NCBI RefSeq assembly: GCF_029309905.1
Contig: NZ_JARBJP010000001.1
Location: forward strand, 62,001-126,000
From: Brytella acorum
GTDB taxonomy: Bacteria; Pseudomonadota; Alphaproteobacteria; Acetobacterales; Acetobacteraceae
DNA length: 64,000 bases
Direction of reading: 5' to 3'
The notes beneath the pieces are model-generated. The model worked only from the letters and a program-made list of their open reading frames with translations, did no database searches and was not told where the DNA came from. Both the position numbers and the translations under genes were made by a program. Shown in pieces: positions 16,927 to 26,374 of this stretch. Within the stretch, counting starts at the first letter, position 1, and each line of letters begins with the position of its first letter.

Positions 16927-18327
16927 ATGAAAACAGCCATTCTTTTCGCCGCGCTGGCGGTAGCCGCCATGCCGGGGAGCACATCGGCCCAGTCGCTTCA
17001 GGAGGCGCTTGCTCTGGCTTACAGCAAAAATCCCACTTTGCTGGGAGAACAGGCGAATCAGCGGGCGGTTACGGAAAACTCCGCGCAGGCGCGCAGCGCG
17101 TGGCGACCGACGATTTCCATGAATATGGATGCGAATTACCAGCAGGGCCCCTATAGTTCCGCCTATGGGCTGGGTTCGGTGACGTCCAATTCCGCTGAAG
17201 GTTATCTGTATGCGAAACAGACACTTTATTCCTTCGGACATACGGCCAACACCGTGCGCGCCGCCGATGCGCGTTCGCGGGCCGAGGGACATGCGTTGCG
17301 CCTGACGGAAGCGCAGGTTTTTACGCAGGCGATCACCGCCTATATGGATGTCCTGCGAGACCGGTATATTCTCGATGTCCGGAAGGCCGATCTCGGCATG
17401 CTGGCGGAGCAGGTCAAGATCACGACGTCACGTTACAATCTCGGCGGAATCCCTTCCGAGCAGGTGACGCGCACGGATGTCGAGCAGGCCGAGACGCGGC
17501 GGCGTTCGGCGGAGGTGGCGCTGGCGCAGGCGCGTGCGACGCTTGCGGCGTCGGTGGCCACGTTCCAGGCGGTTATCGGAACGGAGCCCAGGAATCTGGT
17601 GATGCCGACGGGGCTTCCGGGGCTCCCGGCGTCCATCAACGAGGCCGTCGGCATGGCGTCCGCGATGAGCCCTCAACTGGAACAGATGCGCGAAACCAAA
17701 GCGGCCACGGAAGCGGACATCGACACGGCGCGATCGCAGTGGGGGCCGCAAATTCAGGTGCAGGGCACGTTCGGAACGATCGGTCCCGCATCTCCTTTTC
17801 ACGGCAGTCAGTATGGCGAGCAGCTTGCGGGTACCGTATCGCTGGTTCAGCCGCTCTATAATGGCGATCTTTATAATTCGCAGATCCGGCAGGCGCGCGA
17901 GAAGGACGAGCTGGCCCGGCAGAATGTCGAACTGGCCCGCCGGACCGCCATTCAGGCCGTGACGACCAACTGGCGTGCGGTGGAAAACGGCAAGCAGGAG
18001 ATCAGCGCGGGCGAAGCGCAGGTTCGTTCCGGCCAGACAACGCTGAAGGGCTACCAGCTCGAATATGGCTATGGTCTGAGAAGCACGACGGATGTTCTTT
18101 ACGCCGATCAAAACCTGCGTTCGGCGCAGGTCGATCTCGCGGCGAGCCGGCACGATACGATCGTCGCCGAAGCCCAGCTTCTCGCGGCGATCGGGGGGCT
18201 TCAGGTCCAGAAAATCCTGCCGACCGTTCATCATTATGACGCGAACGCCAGGCTGACACGGGCTCAGACACGGGGATGGGAGCCTCTTCAGGCGCCTGTC
18301 TCCGCCCTGGATCGCCTAGGCTGGTGA
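16927..18327 (+). CDS. TolC-family outer-membrane channel
   Basis: 466 residues from the ATG at 16927. The frame is open from 16834, and an ATG at 16915 is also possible; the chosen start puts a clean Sec signal first (MKTAILFAALAVAAMPGSTSA, cleaved before QSLQEAL). The mature protein opens with the classic TolC phrase LQEALALAYSKNPTL. It has two OEP repeats with long Ala/Gln/Arg-rich helices and a second-repeat start at about residue 240 (NEAVGMASAMSPQL). YGYGLRSTTDVLYADQNL near the C-terminus is typical of TolC. It completes the tripartite exporter formed with the upstream adaptor, ATPase and permeases. No obvious terminator follows. Confidence 0.9.
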   Translation: MKTAILFAALAVAAMPGSTSAQSLQEALALAYSKNPTLLGEQANQRAVTENSAQARSAWRPTISMNMDANYQQGPYSSAYGLGSVTSNSAEGYLYAKQTLYSFGHTANTVRAADARSRAEGHALRLTEAQVFTQAITAYMDVLRDRYILDVRKADLGMLAEQVKITTSRYNLGGIPSEQVTRTDVEQAETRRRSAEVALAQARATLAASVATFQAVIGTEPRNLVMPTGLPGLPASINEAVGMASAMSPQLEQMRETKAATEADIDTARSQWGPQIQVQGTFGTIGPASPFHGSQYGEQLAGTVSLVQPLYNGDLYNSQIRQAREKDELARQNVELARRTAIQAVTTNWRAVENGKQEISAGEAQVRSGQTTLKGYQLEYGYGLRSTTDVLYADQNLRSAQVDLAASRHDTIVAEAQLLAAIGGLQVQKILPTVHHYDANARLTRAQTRGWEPLQAPVSALDRLGW

Positions 18328-19387
18328 GCCTCCTTTATACGGAGTGTTCGGAACTTCCCAGAATTTGGGTCACTCCCCATAATTTCTTCTTTTCGTGGTT
18401 TGAGCATCAGAGGGATGTTGAATATCGTCTTGCTGGTCTGAAGCGGCGCGGCGTTCGGCTTGAAGCATTGTTCCGTTCTGATCGGATACAGACCCGATCC
18501 GGCGGTTCGAAGTCCTGGTCGTTCGACCTGATCATGTCATTCACCATCCGGACGCTCTCCATGTATTTGACGGATATTTCGATCGCATTCGGGCGACCGT
18601 GAGGATTGGTCTGGTCAGTGTCGTTCATACATAATTGTCGTTCCCATTCCTATATCGGAACATATATGATGCCTGGCGAGTCGGCGTGAAAAAGATGCAT
18701 TCCTCAATAAGTCTATGAAAAACAGTGATCGAGACCGTTCATCTGAGTGTGCTGGGCGTGAATTTTTGTCATCATTCAGAACGATATGTTTTCGATATTT
18801 TCATGTTACGAAAACTTAACGTAGTGTGCCGTGAATCTTTATTGTGAGATGATGACGTGTGAGATACAGAAAATTAATGCATTATAAGAAATGCAACCAC
18901 ATCCCTGACGCGAAAGTATTGAGTTCCATATGTGCTATGCTTACTTAAACGTGAATAATGAGGGGAATTGGGTCTTTTCTGATCGTGGTCTAAGGTGTCC
19001 AGACTGAGGTATTCGAGCGGCATAATGTATTTTTCTCTAATTGTCTGAATATAGACTGTATTTGTTAAGATTGTTTTCATCCAAAAATATCCATTTTCAG
19101 ATTATATTCTGACGATTTTAGGGTCTGTTAGGGTTCGACGAGATTTGATGCGTCTTATGTATTGCACCGCTTTAGAGTTTTATTTGCAATAAACGTTCCG
19201 TATAATTAATGTTGCATCGCGGGAATATCCATAAGGATTGTTGTTCTGTTGAAGATTTGATCATGTTTTTCACTCTGCCTGAGAGGCAATCGTCTTTATC
19301 GTTCTTTAGAGAGAGCGTGTTTTAATAGAAATAATATACTGTTTTCATCACAGTCTTTCTAACTCGAAATCATGTGAGATTCGTTCC
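18328..19387. other. about 1.06 kb AT-rich intergenic region, no convincing gene
   Basis: Base composition drops sharply from about 18620 to the start of the Hint gene compared with both flanks. Short frames on either strand (for example 18276-18602 + and 18407-18628 -) show no recognisable motif or good ribosome site, and I treat them as chance. It could be a long regulated promoter/leader for the repeat protein, or residue of an insertion. The only element I would mark is the TATAAT near 19201. Confidence 0.6.
19178..19206 (+). promoter_or_regulatory. candidate promoter for the AIDA-repeat/Hint gene
   Basis: A perfect TATAAT at 19201-19206 has a weak -35-like ttttat/tttatt 16-17 bp upstream. 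Transcription from here would leave a leader of about 180 nt before the ATG at 19388. The surrounding DNA is AT-rich, so a chance match is quite possible. Confidence 0.3.
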
Positions 19388-22300
19388 ATGTGTGCTGATG
19401 TCGTAAGTTCTGGTGTCGTATCGTCTGGTATGTTTGTTGGCTCGGGGCAGACCCTCATTGTCCTATCAGGCGGTGTAGTTTCGTCGGGAACGATTGCCCC
19501 AGGCGGCCTGGAAATGATCGAGAATGGCGGTCTGGACGTTTCCGGATTCGTCAGCGCGGGTGCTGCTGAATTCGTCATGTCCGGCGGTCTGGCGAGGAAC
19601 GGCGCCATCGAAGGCGAAGTGTATGTCGACGCCGGAGGCGTGGTGTCCACGACAACGGTACAGAACGGCGGTTTGCTGGAAATCAACTACGGAGGCCGGG
19701 CTCAGGACGCTGTCGTGGCTTCCGGCGGCACAATTCTTGTGCGCGCTCATGGTGAGGTCGACGGTGCGTATATAAAGGCCGACGGCGAACTGATGCTGAG
19801 CGGCGGCCTTGCGTCGGGCGGCGTTGTTGAATCCTCTGGAACGGTTGTGGTGTCGAGTGGAGCGGTGACGTCAGGCGTGACGTTGGAGACCGGCGCGCTC
19901 GGACTGGTGATAGGTGGTAGTGCCGCGGGGAGCATCGTTTCGAGCGGTGCCTATATCGTTGCCGTCGAAGGGGCGACTATCAGCGATACAGTTCTCTCTG
20001 GTGGTCACGTGGTGTCCTCCGGGGTGCTCATCGTCTCATCTGAAACGACCTATGCGTCGGATACGACGAGCGGTCAGAATTTGACGGACGCCGACGCCAT
20101 CGTGATGCGGGATGGCCTTCTACTCTCTGCGACGGTCGGTAGCGGAGCCGCCGTTTCCATTTTCGATGGCGGCGTTGCGTCCGGGGACGCTATCATGCGT
20201 GGGGGTGAGGAGATCGTCGATAACGGCGGGGAAAGTCTCTCGGCGGCGGTCAACCTGCTCGGAAAATTCGATGTCGAAAGTGGTGGCGTGGCGAGTGCGA
20301 CGGCGCTCGTCGCCTTCGCGTCGATGGAAGTGCGTTCGGGTGGCGTGGACAGCGGTACCATCATCGGACGCAGCAGCCTCGAAACCGTTTCCGGCGGATC
20401 GTCTTACTACGCAACGGTGCAGGCTACAGGGTCACAGGTGATCATTGACGGTGGGTGGGCGGCAAACACCGTCGTGGCATCGGGGGGCACCATGCTCATC
20501 AGCCATGGGTCTGCATCCGGCACGAGAGACGCTGGTGTCGTGAGTGTCTCGGACGGTGCCATCGTCGGTGGGACTGTCACGAGTGGTGGCCAGCTGGATG
20601 CCGGTTTTTACGCGGTGGTTTCGAGCGCGACATTCACATCTGGTGCGATTGGTATTTTCGAGAGTGGTTCGGTTGCGCAGACGGATGTCGTCTCATCGGG
20701 TGCCGCTATTATCGCCAGGATCGGCTCGATCGTTTCGGGTGTCGAAGTTGCATCAGGTGGTATCGTCGTGGATGCGGGTGGTACGGTGTCTGACACTGAC
20801 AATGGAGGTGGTCTCGTTGTCTCCACAGGCGTTTTCGTGGCGCATAACGGTCCCAGCTATTATTCCGGCGTAGCGGAAAATCTCGTCGAAAATGGTTCGG
20901 GCCTGATCGAGGTGCTCGATAGTGGCGTGCTGCTTAACGCGACAGTGGCAGCCGGCATGCTGACGGAAGTTCAGTCCGGCGGCGTTATTTCTTCCGGTAC
21001 GATCGGAGCAAACGCGGAACTGGATGTTCTGTCCGGTGCAACGGCAGTCGATGTTGTCGCCAGCGGGCGTTTCAGCGACTTCCTGCTTATGGAAGGTGCG
21101 GGTTCCGGTATCGTTTTGAGCGGCGGCGCACAGATGCAGGTGATCGAGGGCGGTGTGACGTCCGGCTCGATCGTCAAGGGAAGCGGACATTACGTCCCGA
21201 CAGAAGCCGTGGGCGCCTCCGGTGTGGCTTACGGCACTGTCGTGATTGGCGGCACGCAGTCTCTTTATTCCAACGGCGTTTCATACGATACGGTCGTGAG
21301 CGGTCTGACCGGCGGAGCGGGTAACAATCAGCGAGTTGTTGCTGAAGCTGTCGCGCATCACACGACGCTCACGATGAGCTCTCATCAATCGCTCGCCGCT
21401 GGTGGCGCGGCCCTTGATACCGACGTGCAACTCGGTGGTGAAGTGTGGGTGAGTGGCGGGTCTCTTCTGGAAAGCGCACTGGTTGAGTCGGGCGGTGGCG
21501 TTTTTGTCTCCGGGAGAGGCGGGGCCTTTTTGACTGACATTGAGTCCGGCGGCTTCCTGATTGCGTCGTCCGGCTCTTTCGTTAGCGGCACCACGATTGA
21601 ATCCGGCGGCTATCTTGTTGATCTGGGCGATAATCATGTCAACGGAACGGTTCTTTCCGGTGGCGGGGTCATTTCCACCGGTGTGGTCGTCTATCATGAC
21701 GGTGTCGGAGGCGATGTCGTCGGCGCGGACGCAAGCGGTCTTTCAACCGTCATCGGAGATGCCATCTATGTTCTTTCCGGCGGCACGACGCGTGACACCA
21801 AAATCGACGGTACCGTAACCACGCTTTACTCTCTGGGGTCTGAAAATATCTACGCGGGGGGCCGAGCCGTCGGAACGACCATTTCCGGCATTGCGGGACT
21901 GGAACATGTGTTTTCCGGCGGTATTTCGTCCGACGCGATGTTTGTATCAGCCGCACAGCATGTGGATTCCGGTGGCGTCAGCCTTTCTGCGACATTCGGA
22001 ATACGCGGTCAGGAAATGATCGCTTCCGGCGGCGTGGCGAGCGCTTCCATGATCGAAAGTCGAGGTTCCGCCATTATCAGTGCTGGCGCCGGCTTGGTGG
22101 ATGCCACGATTCAATCCGGCGGCGTCGTGCTTATGACTGATACGGGGGGTGTGAAGGCCATGCACCTCGAAACTGGCGCGGAACTTGTTCTGACGGGTCT
22201 TAGCGTTGATGCCACGACAGCCGTTTCTTTCGATGCGACGACCGATATTCTGACCGTCGCCGATGACGGGCAGTCTTATGATATCGATCTCGCTGGAGAT

Positions 22301-22951
22301 TATTCGGGTCTCTATTTCAACATCGATCCTGCGTCTTACGGCGGCGTCACGGTTGTTCTGGACAGCACGCCCTGTTATTGCCCGGGCACCCTGATCGAGA
22401 CGGAGCGCGGTGAGGTGCGCATCGAGGATCTGGTAATTGGCGATCGCCTGCGAACAATGGGCGGTCAACTGCGTGATCTGAAATGGATCGGGCGCCGTTC
22501 CTATGACGGTTGCTTCGTCGCGGGACGGAGGGATATCCTGCCGGTGACGTTCGAGGCGGGTTCGCTTGGGAACGGTCTGCCAAAGCGCGATCTCACGGTC
22601 TCGCCACTTCACGCGATGTATGTGGACGGCAAGCTCATCCCGGCTGGGTGTCTCGTGAACGGCGAGGGCATCACGCAGGCGCGCTCCGTCGGGGCGATTT
22701 CCTACCTGCATCTCGAACTCGAGACGCATGACGTGATTTTCGCCGAAGGGGCCCTTTCCGAGACTTTCATCGATGATGGCTCTCGCGGCATGTTCTTCAA
22801 CGCGCATGAATATGCCGGTCTCTACCCCGATGCGGTAACCGCACCGCCGACTTACTGCGCGCCGCGTCTCGAGAGCGGCGAGGAACTGGAGGAAATCAGG
22901 CAGCGCCTGATGCGGTTCGCTGCGGTGGCGTGTGTGGCTTCCTCGCGCTGA
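19388..22951 (+). CDS. giant AIDA-repeat surface/secreted protein with C-terminal Hint domain
   Basis: 1187 residues. Residues ~10-945 are imperfect beta-solenoid repeats of the SSG/GGVVSSGT kind (AIDA-repeat style), dominated by Gly, Ser, Val, Ala and Thr, with almost no Cys or Lys. A short spacer ends at the Hint (hedgehog/intein, Hint_2) domain from about residue 996. That domain starts CYCPGTLIETERGEVRIEDL with its first Cys as putative nucleophile. It continues with GDRLRT, KWIGRRSYDG and LTVSPLHAMYVDGKL, whose His is the block-B type residue. No Sec signal and no autotransporter barrel are visible, so export may be by another route such as type I. Similar proteins are frequent in acetic acid bacteria. 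Adhesion or biofilm is a guess. Confidence 0.8.
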   Translation: MCADVVSSGVVSSGMFVGSGQTLIVLSGGVVSSGTIAPGGLEMIENGGLDVSGFVSAGAAEFVMSGGLARNGAIEGEVYVDAGGVVSTTTVQNGGLLEINYGGRAQDAVVASGGTILVRAHGEVDGAYIKADGELMLSGGLASGGVVESSGTVVVSSGAVTSGVTLETGALGLVIGGSAAGSIVSSGAYIVAVEGATISDTVLSGGHVVSSGVLIVSSETTYASDTTSGQNLTDADAIVMRDGLLLSATVGSGAAVSIFDGGVASGDAIMRGGEEIVDNGGESLSAAVNLLGKFDVESGGVASATALVAFASMEVRSGGVDSGTIIGRSSLETVSGGSSYYATVQATGSQVIIDGGWAANTVVASGGTMLISHGSASGTRDAGVVSVSDGAIVGGTVTSGGQLDAGFYAVVSSATFTSGAIGIFESGSVAQTDVVSSGAAIIARIGSIVSGVEVASGGIVVDAGGTVSDTDNGGGLVVSTGVFVAHNGPSYYSGVAENLVENGSGLIEVLDSGVLLNATVAAGMLTEVQSGGVISSGTIGANAELDVLSGATAVDVVASGRFSDFLLMEGAGSGIVLSGGAQMQVIEGGVTSGSIVKGSGHYVPTEAVGASGVAYGTVVIGGTQSLYSNGVSYDTVVSGLTGGAGNNQRVVAEAVAHHTTLTMSSHQSLAAGGAALDTDVQLGGEVWVSGGSLLESALVESGGGVFVSGRGGAFLTDIESGGFLIASSGSFVSGTTIESGGYLVDLGDNHVNGTVLSGGGVISTGVVVYHDGVGGDVVGADASGLSTVIGDAIYVLSGGTTRDTKIDGTVTTLYSLGSENIYAGGRAVGTTISGIAGLEHVFSGGISSDAMFVSAAQHVDSGGVSLSATFGIRGQEMIASGGVASASMIESRGSAIISAGAGLVDATIQSGGVVLMTDTGGVKAMHLETGAELVLTGLSVDATTAVSFDATTDILTVADDGQSYDIDLAGDYSGLYFNIDPASYGGVTVVLDSTPCYCPGTLIETERGEVRIEDLVIGDRLRTMGGQLRDLKWIGRRSYDGCFVAGRRDILPVTFEAGSLGNGLPKRDLTVSPLHAMYVDGKLIPAGCLVNGEGITQARSVGAISYLHLELETHDVIFAEGALSETFIDDGSRGMFFNAHEYAGLYPDAVTAPPTYCAPRLESGEELEEIRQRLMRFAAVACVASSR
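19430..22225 (+). repeat. degenerate repeat array encoding the beta-solenoid
   Basis: Within the Hint gene, the codons for the motif (S)GGxVSSGxx recur every roughly 16-20 codons over about 2.8 kb. They vary enough that DNA identity between units is modest (ggcggcg..tcc/gtcgggt cores). The array is a plausible substrate for recombinational length change. Confidence 0.7.
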
Positions 22952-23086
22952 GTTCAGGGCGCAGAGCAGGGCGCGTGCTTACCAGGGGCGTGTCCTGCCA
23001 CCTTTCGTTTCTTGAGCGTGAAGCCGTCTTTTGGCCTTGACGTTGAGCGGCGTCTCACTCGCCTGAGAGCGCGTGCCAAGGTCGAC

Positions 23087-23152
23087 ATGAAACGTTACCC
23101 GCATGACATGAGGGACGATGAATGGGCGCAGGTCGCGCCACGACTGCGATGA
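23087..23152 (+). pseudogene. IS5-family transposase N-terminal relic
   Basis: The frame from ATG 23087 encodes MKRYPHDMRDDEWAQVAPRL plus one Arg and then stops. YP-x-D-M-x-D-x-EW-x-x-x-x-P-x-L is the usual N-terminus of IS5-type transposases (normally YPSDLTDEEW...PLLP). Only 21 codons survive, and the MgtC gene follows almost directly. It shows that an insertion sequence once sat here and was mostly deleted. Confidence 0.65.
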
Positions 23153-23192
23153 AAAAGTTCTATATTCTCCGGTTCAGCCGGTTAGTGTCCAA

Positions 23193-23957
23193 ATGGACGG
23201 GGCCGATCTGTTCAGGAGTCCCGATTTGATCCTTGATCTTCATTTCAGCAGTCTGGCGTCGCTCGCAACGACGTTTGTCGAGCTTTTGACAGCCTTTATC
23301 CTCGGCGCTCTGATCGGTGTCGAGCGGCAGTTGCGCCAACGCACCGCCGGGTTGCGGACAAATACGCTGGTTTCCGTCGGCGCGGCCATTTTCGTGTCGC
23401 TGGGCGCGCGCCTGTTTGAAATCGACCATGGTTCGCAAACGCCGATCGCCGTCGTCGCCTATGTCGTCTCAGGGATCGGCTTCCTTGGCGCGGGTGCGAT
23501 CATGAAGGAAGGGGCCAGTGTTTCCGGCCTTAACACGGCGGCGACGTTGTGGGGATCTGGGGCGGTCGGCGCTTGCTCGGGGGCTGGCTTACTGGGTGAG
23601 GCCGTGCTCGGCGCCCTCTTCGTCGTCGCCAGCAATACCCTTCTGCGTCCACTGGTCAATCAGATCAATCGCCGCCCGTTCAGCGAAGAAAGCAGCGAAG
23701 CTCTATATGTGGTGTACGTGATCTGCGCGCGTAATCTGAACGCGGACATTCGGGAGGATATTCTCGGCATCCTCGACGATACCGGCTTCCCGGTTCGCCA
23801 GGTGGACAGCCATCCGCTGGGTTCGGATGAGATGGAGATCGAACTGACGCTCTTCCCCACCGCAGTCAATGTCAAGGAGCTGGATGAAGCCGTGGAGAAG
23901 GTGGAGCGTCTTCCCGGCGTAAGGCAGGCTTTCTGGAATGCCCGCGACGAGACGTGA
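23193..23957 (+). CDS. MgtC/SapB-family membrane protein
   Basis: 254 residues from the ATG at 23193; the frame is open from 23118 but that stretch overlaps the IS relic. The ribosome site is weak and a TTG at about 23226 is possible. The first ~140 residues hold four or five membrane segments with the MgtC hallmarks LTAFILGALIGVERQLRQR, AGLRTNTLVSVGAA, GIGFLGAGAI and NTAATLW. The C-terminal ~85 residues form a soluble ACT-like domain. The family is linked to Mg2+ limitation, acid or phosphate homeostasis and ATP-synthase modulation. Here it is isolated between transposase and iron-receptor relics. No Mg2+-transport ATPase is adjacent. Confidence 0.85.
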   Translation: MDGADLFRSPDLILDLHFSSLASLATTFVELLTAFILGALIGVERQLRQRTAGLRTNTLVSVGAAIFVSLGARLFEIDHGSQTPIAVVAYVVSGIGFLGAGAIMKEGASVSGLNTAATLWGSGAVGACSGAGLLGEAVLGALFVVASNTLLRPLVNQINRRPFSEESSEALYVVYVICARNLNADIREDILGILDDTGFPVRQVDSHPLGSDEMEIELTLFPTAVNVKELDEAVEKVERLPGVRQAFWNARDET

Positions 23958-23999
23958 CATGAGAGGGAGGGGCGGGAGGAGGGCAGGGCTTCGTCTCTG

Positions 24000-24701
24000 A
24001 CCTGCTGCGGGAATGACCGTCGGCACACCATCCAATTGAATGGCTGTCAGGGGGAAACCTCTCGCGGAATACATAGTATCATTTGGATTGACTACGGCGA
24101 TCGTCATACCGGGCGTGGCCTGTATCACGTCATCGACGGTCAGCATATTGCGGGTCTGGATTTCATCCTGCGTGATGACAGTTACCGACTGCGGAATTTC
24201 TCGGAGACTCACGGGGTCCTTGGAGCCGATGGTCGTTGGGGGATTCAGGCGACGAGCCACGGAATCGCCGCTGGGGCTGCGGAGATTGCCGCCAGGCGAC
24301 AGAGGCAGATTACCCCGCACGCGAATAGGGCCAAGGACGATGGCGGAATGAGAGGGCGCGGTCAGCAGAAAGGAACCGTCGGGACCTGCAACAAACCCGA
24401 CGCCAGATCCCGCGAGAGCCTGCTGAAGCGCGGCTTCCGTTGTCAGCGATCCAGTGACTGGACGGCTGACAATATTCGGCGGCAAGGAAAATGAGTATGC
24501 GATCTTTGCTCCGCTCGCGCTTCCGATCCGCGCGATCGCGACGGCCAAAGAACTGGCAGGAACGTTAAAGCGGTAGGACTGCGTGACCGATGCGCCGCTG
24601 GCTCGATGCGAACAGACAACTTCAAGACCCGCCAGACAAGCCAACGCCGTGATGCTGCTCAGCGCGTTCTTGCGACAGAAAAACCCTTTTTGACGGCGCA
24701 T
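24000..24701 (-). pseudogene. truncated TonB-dependent siderophore receptor (FecA-like)
   Basis: From ATG 24701 the frame gives a signal-peptide-like start and then an STN signalling domain: YRFNVPASSLAVAIARIGSA, GSLTTEAALQQALAGSG, GSFLLTAP. The opening of the plug domain follows: LREIPQSVTVITQDEIQ, TVDDVIQATPGM, MYSARGFPLTAIQLDGVPT. Homology stops near 24000; the frame runs on by chance antisense to the MgtC gene. About 230 of the usual ~750 residues remain, and the whole beta-barrel is missing, so it cannot be a transporter. The STN domain identifies it as the receptor of the adjacent fecI-fecR signalling cassette. The lost part was probably removed by the rearrangement that left the IS5 relic nearby. 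Confidence 0.85.
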
Positions 24702-24898
24702 CTAAGCTCTCTCGCTTGTTCCCGTAATCAGGGGGCGGCATGCCCTCTCCTACTTTCCAAAACGGGCGAGAGAGGTTTTTCCGCATCTGCGAATGCGAAG
24801 AATTATCAAACCCTTTTTGAAGGCGAGCCTTTTTTAAACCGAAAATGCTCTATGGGATTGTTTTGGTTAATTTTATCAACCTGACCCTATCGGGACCG

Positions 24899-25524
24899 TC
24901 AATGCACGATGGCAAGCCAGGGGCCGAGGAAAATGACATGCGCGCCAATGGAAGCGGCCGCGGTGGTCAGAGCGCCGTCCGGATCTGTGAGCGGAAACGT
25001 CCCGGATATCGGACGCGGACGAAGCATACGGGCAACCACGATTTTCCGTCGGCTATAACGTTGCAGTTGGTCCGAAAAGGCGGCCAGAGACGTATTTTCC
25101 ACAACGAGGCGCCCCGATGTCCAGGCAAGTGCGATATCCGGCACATCTGTCCCCAGTGTCCGTGACTTATCGTCAGAAAGAATCACCTCGTCGCCGACAT
25201 GTAGCGTCGGCGTGACAGCCTCGCCATGTCGACTGACATCCACAGCGCCCTGGCTTACAAACACACGGATCCCGTCACTCCGTTGCAAAACATCGAATTC
25301 GGTCCCGACGTCCTGAATATCGAAGCCGTGAGCGATTACGGAAAACGGATTGCGTTCATCATGCCGCACAGTAAAAAATGCTTCGCCATGATGACGGGGA
25401 TCTCGTCAAGCCATGCTTGGAAGGCCTGCCGCTCCACAATAGTGACATGCGGATCTGACAGTTTCGCGACCCAGAGAGCGGCGTCGTCCTTCTGACGTTC
25501 AGTGGGCTGTCGAGACGATGTCAT
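24899..25524 (-). pseudogene. FecR-like anti-sigma regulator with internal deletion
   Basis: The N-terminal part (ATG 25524, MTSSRQPTERQKDDAALWVA...FQAWLDE) matches the cytoplasmic DUF4880 part of FecR. The frame then breaks near 25395 and FecR homology resumes in another frame at GEAFFTVRHDERNPFSV. It runs to a normal C-terminus (DIQDVGTEFDV, GDEVILSD, LVVENTSLAAF, ISGTFPLTDPDGALT). The residues expected between the two parts, including the single membrane segment, are gone (my estimate is 60-70 codons). An ORF from GTG 25369 exists but would lack anchor and sigma-binding parts. In a working system FecR relays receptor occupancy to FecI. Confidence 0.85.
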
Positions 25525-25599
25525 ATATGACGCCTCGCCGGCCGTTCGCGTCCATTGCAAGTGCATGATTGCATAAAACGACCGACGGTAATTCTTCAG

Positions 25600-26104
25600 T
25601 TATGACTTGTTCTCAACTGCGTTCTGACAGGCGCGGAGCGCTCTGGCCACATTTTTTCCACAGCGCTTTGTGAAATACCGAACCGGTTGCCGATAACGGT
25701 GGAAGACAGACCGTGAACACGACGCAGGGTGAATATTTCCCGGCATCGCGGACTCAGAGTCGAAAGAGCCTGATCGACGACCCCGAGCGTTTCGCGCGCG
25801 GACGCGTATCTCTCGGGATCACACTGATCAGCGCCCCCGTAAAGACTCGCCATTGTGTCGGCGGACGCCACGACGACCTGATTGTGACGGTGGGCATCGT
25901 AAGCCGCATTACGCGCGACGACATAGAGCATCCGCACTGATCGTCGGATGTTGCGCTAGGTCCTGCGACGTAGATACGGGTGAAGGCGTCCATCGCCAGA
26001 TCGGCGGCGGAGGCTCCCGGCACGGATCGTCTGGTGACGGAAGCTTCCAGTTTGTTTCTATGCTTCTGAAACAAAAGTCCGAATTTTTCGCTCCAGGAGG
26101 CCAT
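25600..26104 (-). pseudogene. FecI-like ECF sigma factor with two frameshifts
   Basis: Three frames must be joined to give one protein. From ATG 26104: MASWSEKFGLLFQKHRNKL...DAFTRIYVAGPSATSDDQ (region 2). A shift near 25940 leads to RMLYVVARNAAYDAH and then region 4, LSTLSPRCREIFTLRRVHGL and GNRFGISQSAVEK. A second shift lies in the six-A run at 25652-25657 (coding strand). Adding one A there restores the family-typical end NVARALRACQNAVENKS, with stop at 25600-25602. Both lesions behave as single-base deletions. With FecR and FecA also broken, this is a decayed cassette rather than a sequencing artefact, though reads should confirm. Confidence 0.85.
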
Positions 26105-26207
26105 TCTTCCGCGTCAGTTCCTTGGTCCTTCAATTCGAATGACGGAATTGCGACCCATTTTCAACAAAGCTCCATCCGCGCATCCCCCGCCGCCCGACGT
26201 TTCCTCT

Positions 26208-26327
26208 TCATCCTGCCTCAAAGCCGTCGCGGACCAGGTAGGTCAGGCGGATCATCACAAATGCCGTCAAAACGTCCCCGCAGTTGAAACTGTCGTACTT
26301 GTCTCTCACGCGTGGTGTTTCTCTCAC
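26208..26327 (-). pseudogene. possible IS5-family transposase C-terminal relic
   Basis: On the minus strand the frame ends ETPRVRDKYDSF, then VLTAFVMIRLTYLVRDGF and a stop. This resembles the last stretch of IS5-type transposases, where an (R)VATRYDK motif is followed by a short hydrophobic tail ending the protein. The upstream part is not recognisable. The match is short and the assignment tentative. Together with the N-terminal relic at 23087 it would bracket the decayed fec patch. Confidence 0.35.
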
Positions 26328-26374
26328 GTCGCACCAGACGACAATGCCGCAACGGTCAGGTTCTCGCGTCCCCT

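Noticed and set aside
18276-18628. Short frames on both strands after the TolC gene
   Set aside because: No ribosome site, no motif, and they overlap the TolC end; treated as chance.
19388-22225. Repeat array as a CRISPR or DNA-level satellite
   Set aside because: Units are degenerate, protein-coding and without spacers; they are beta-solenoid repeats.
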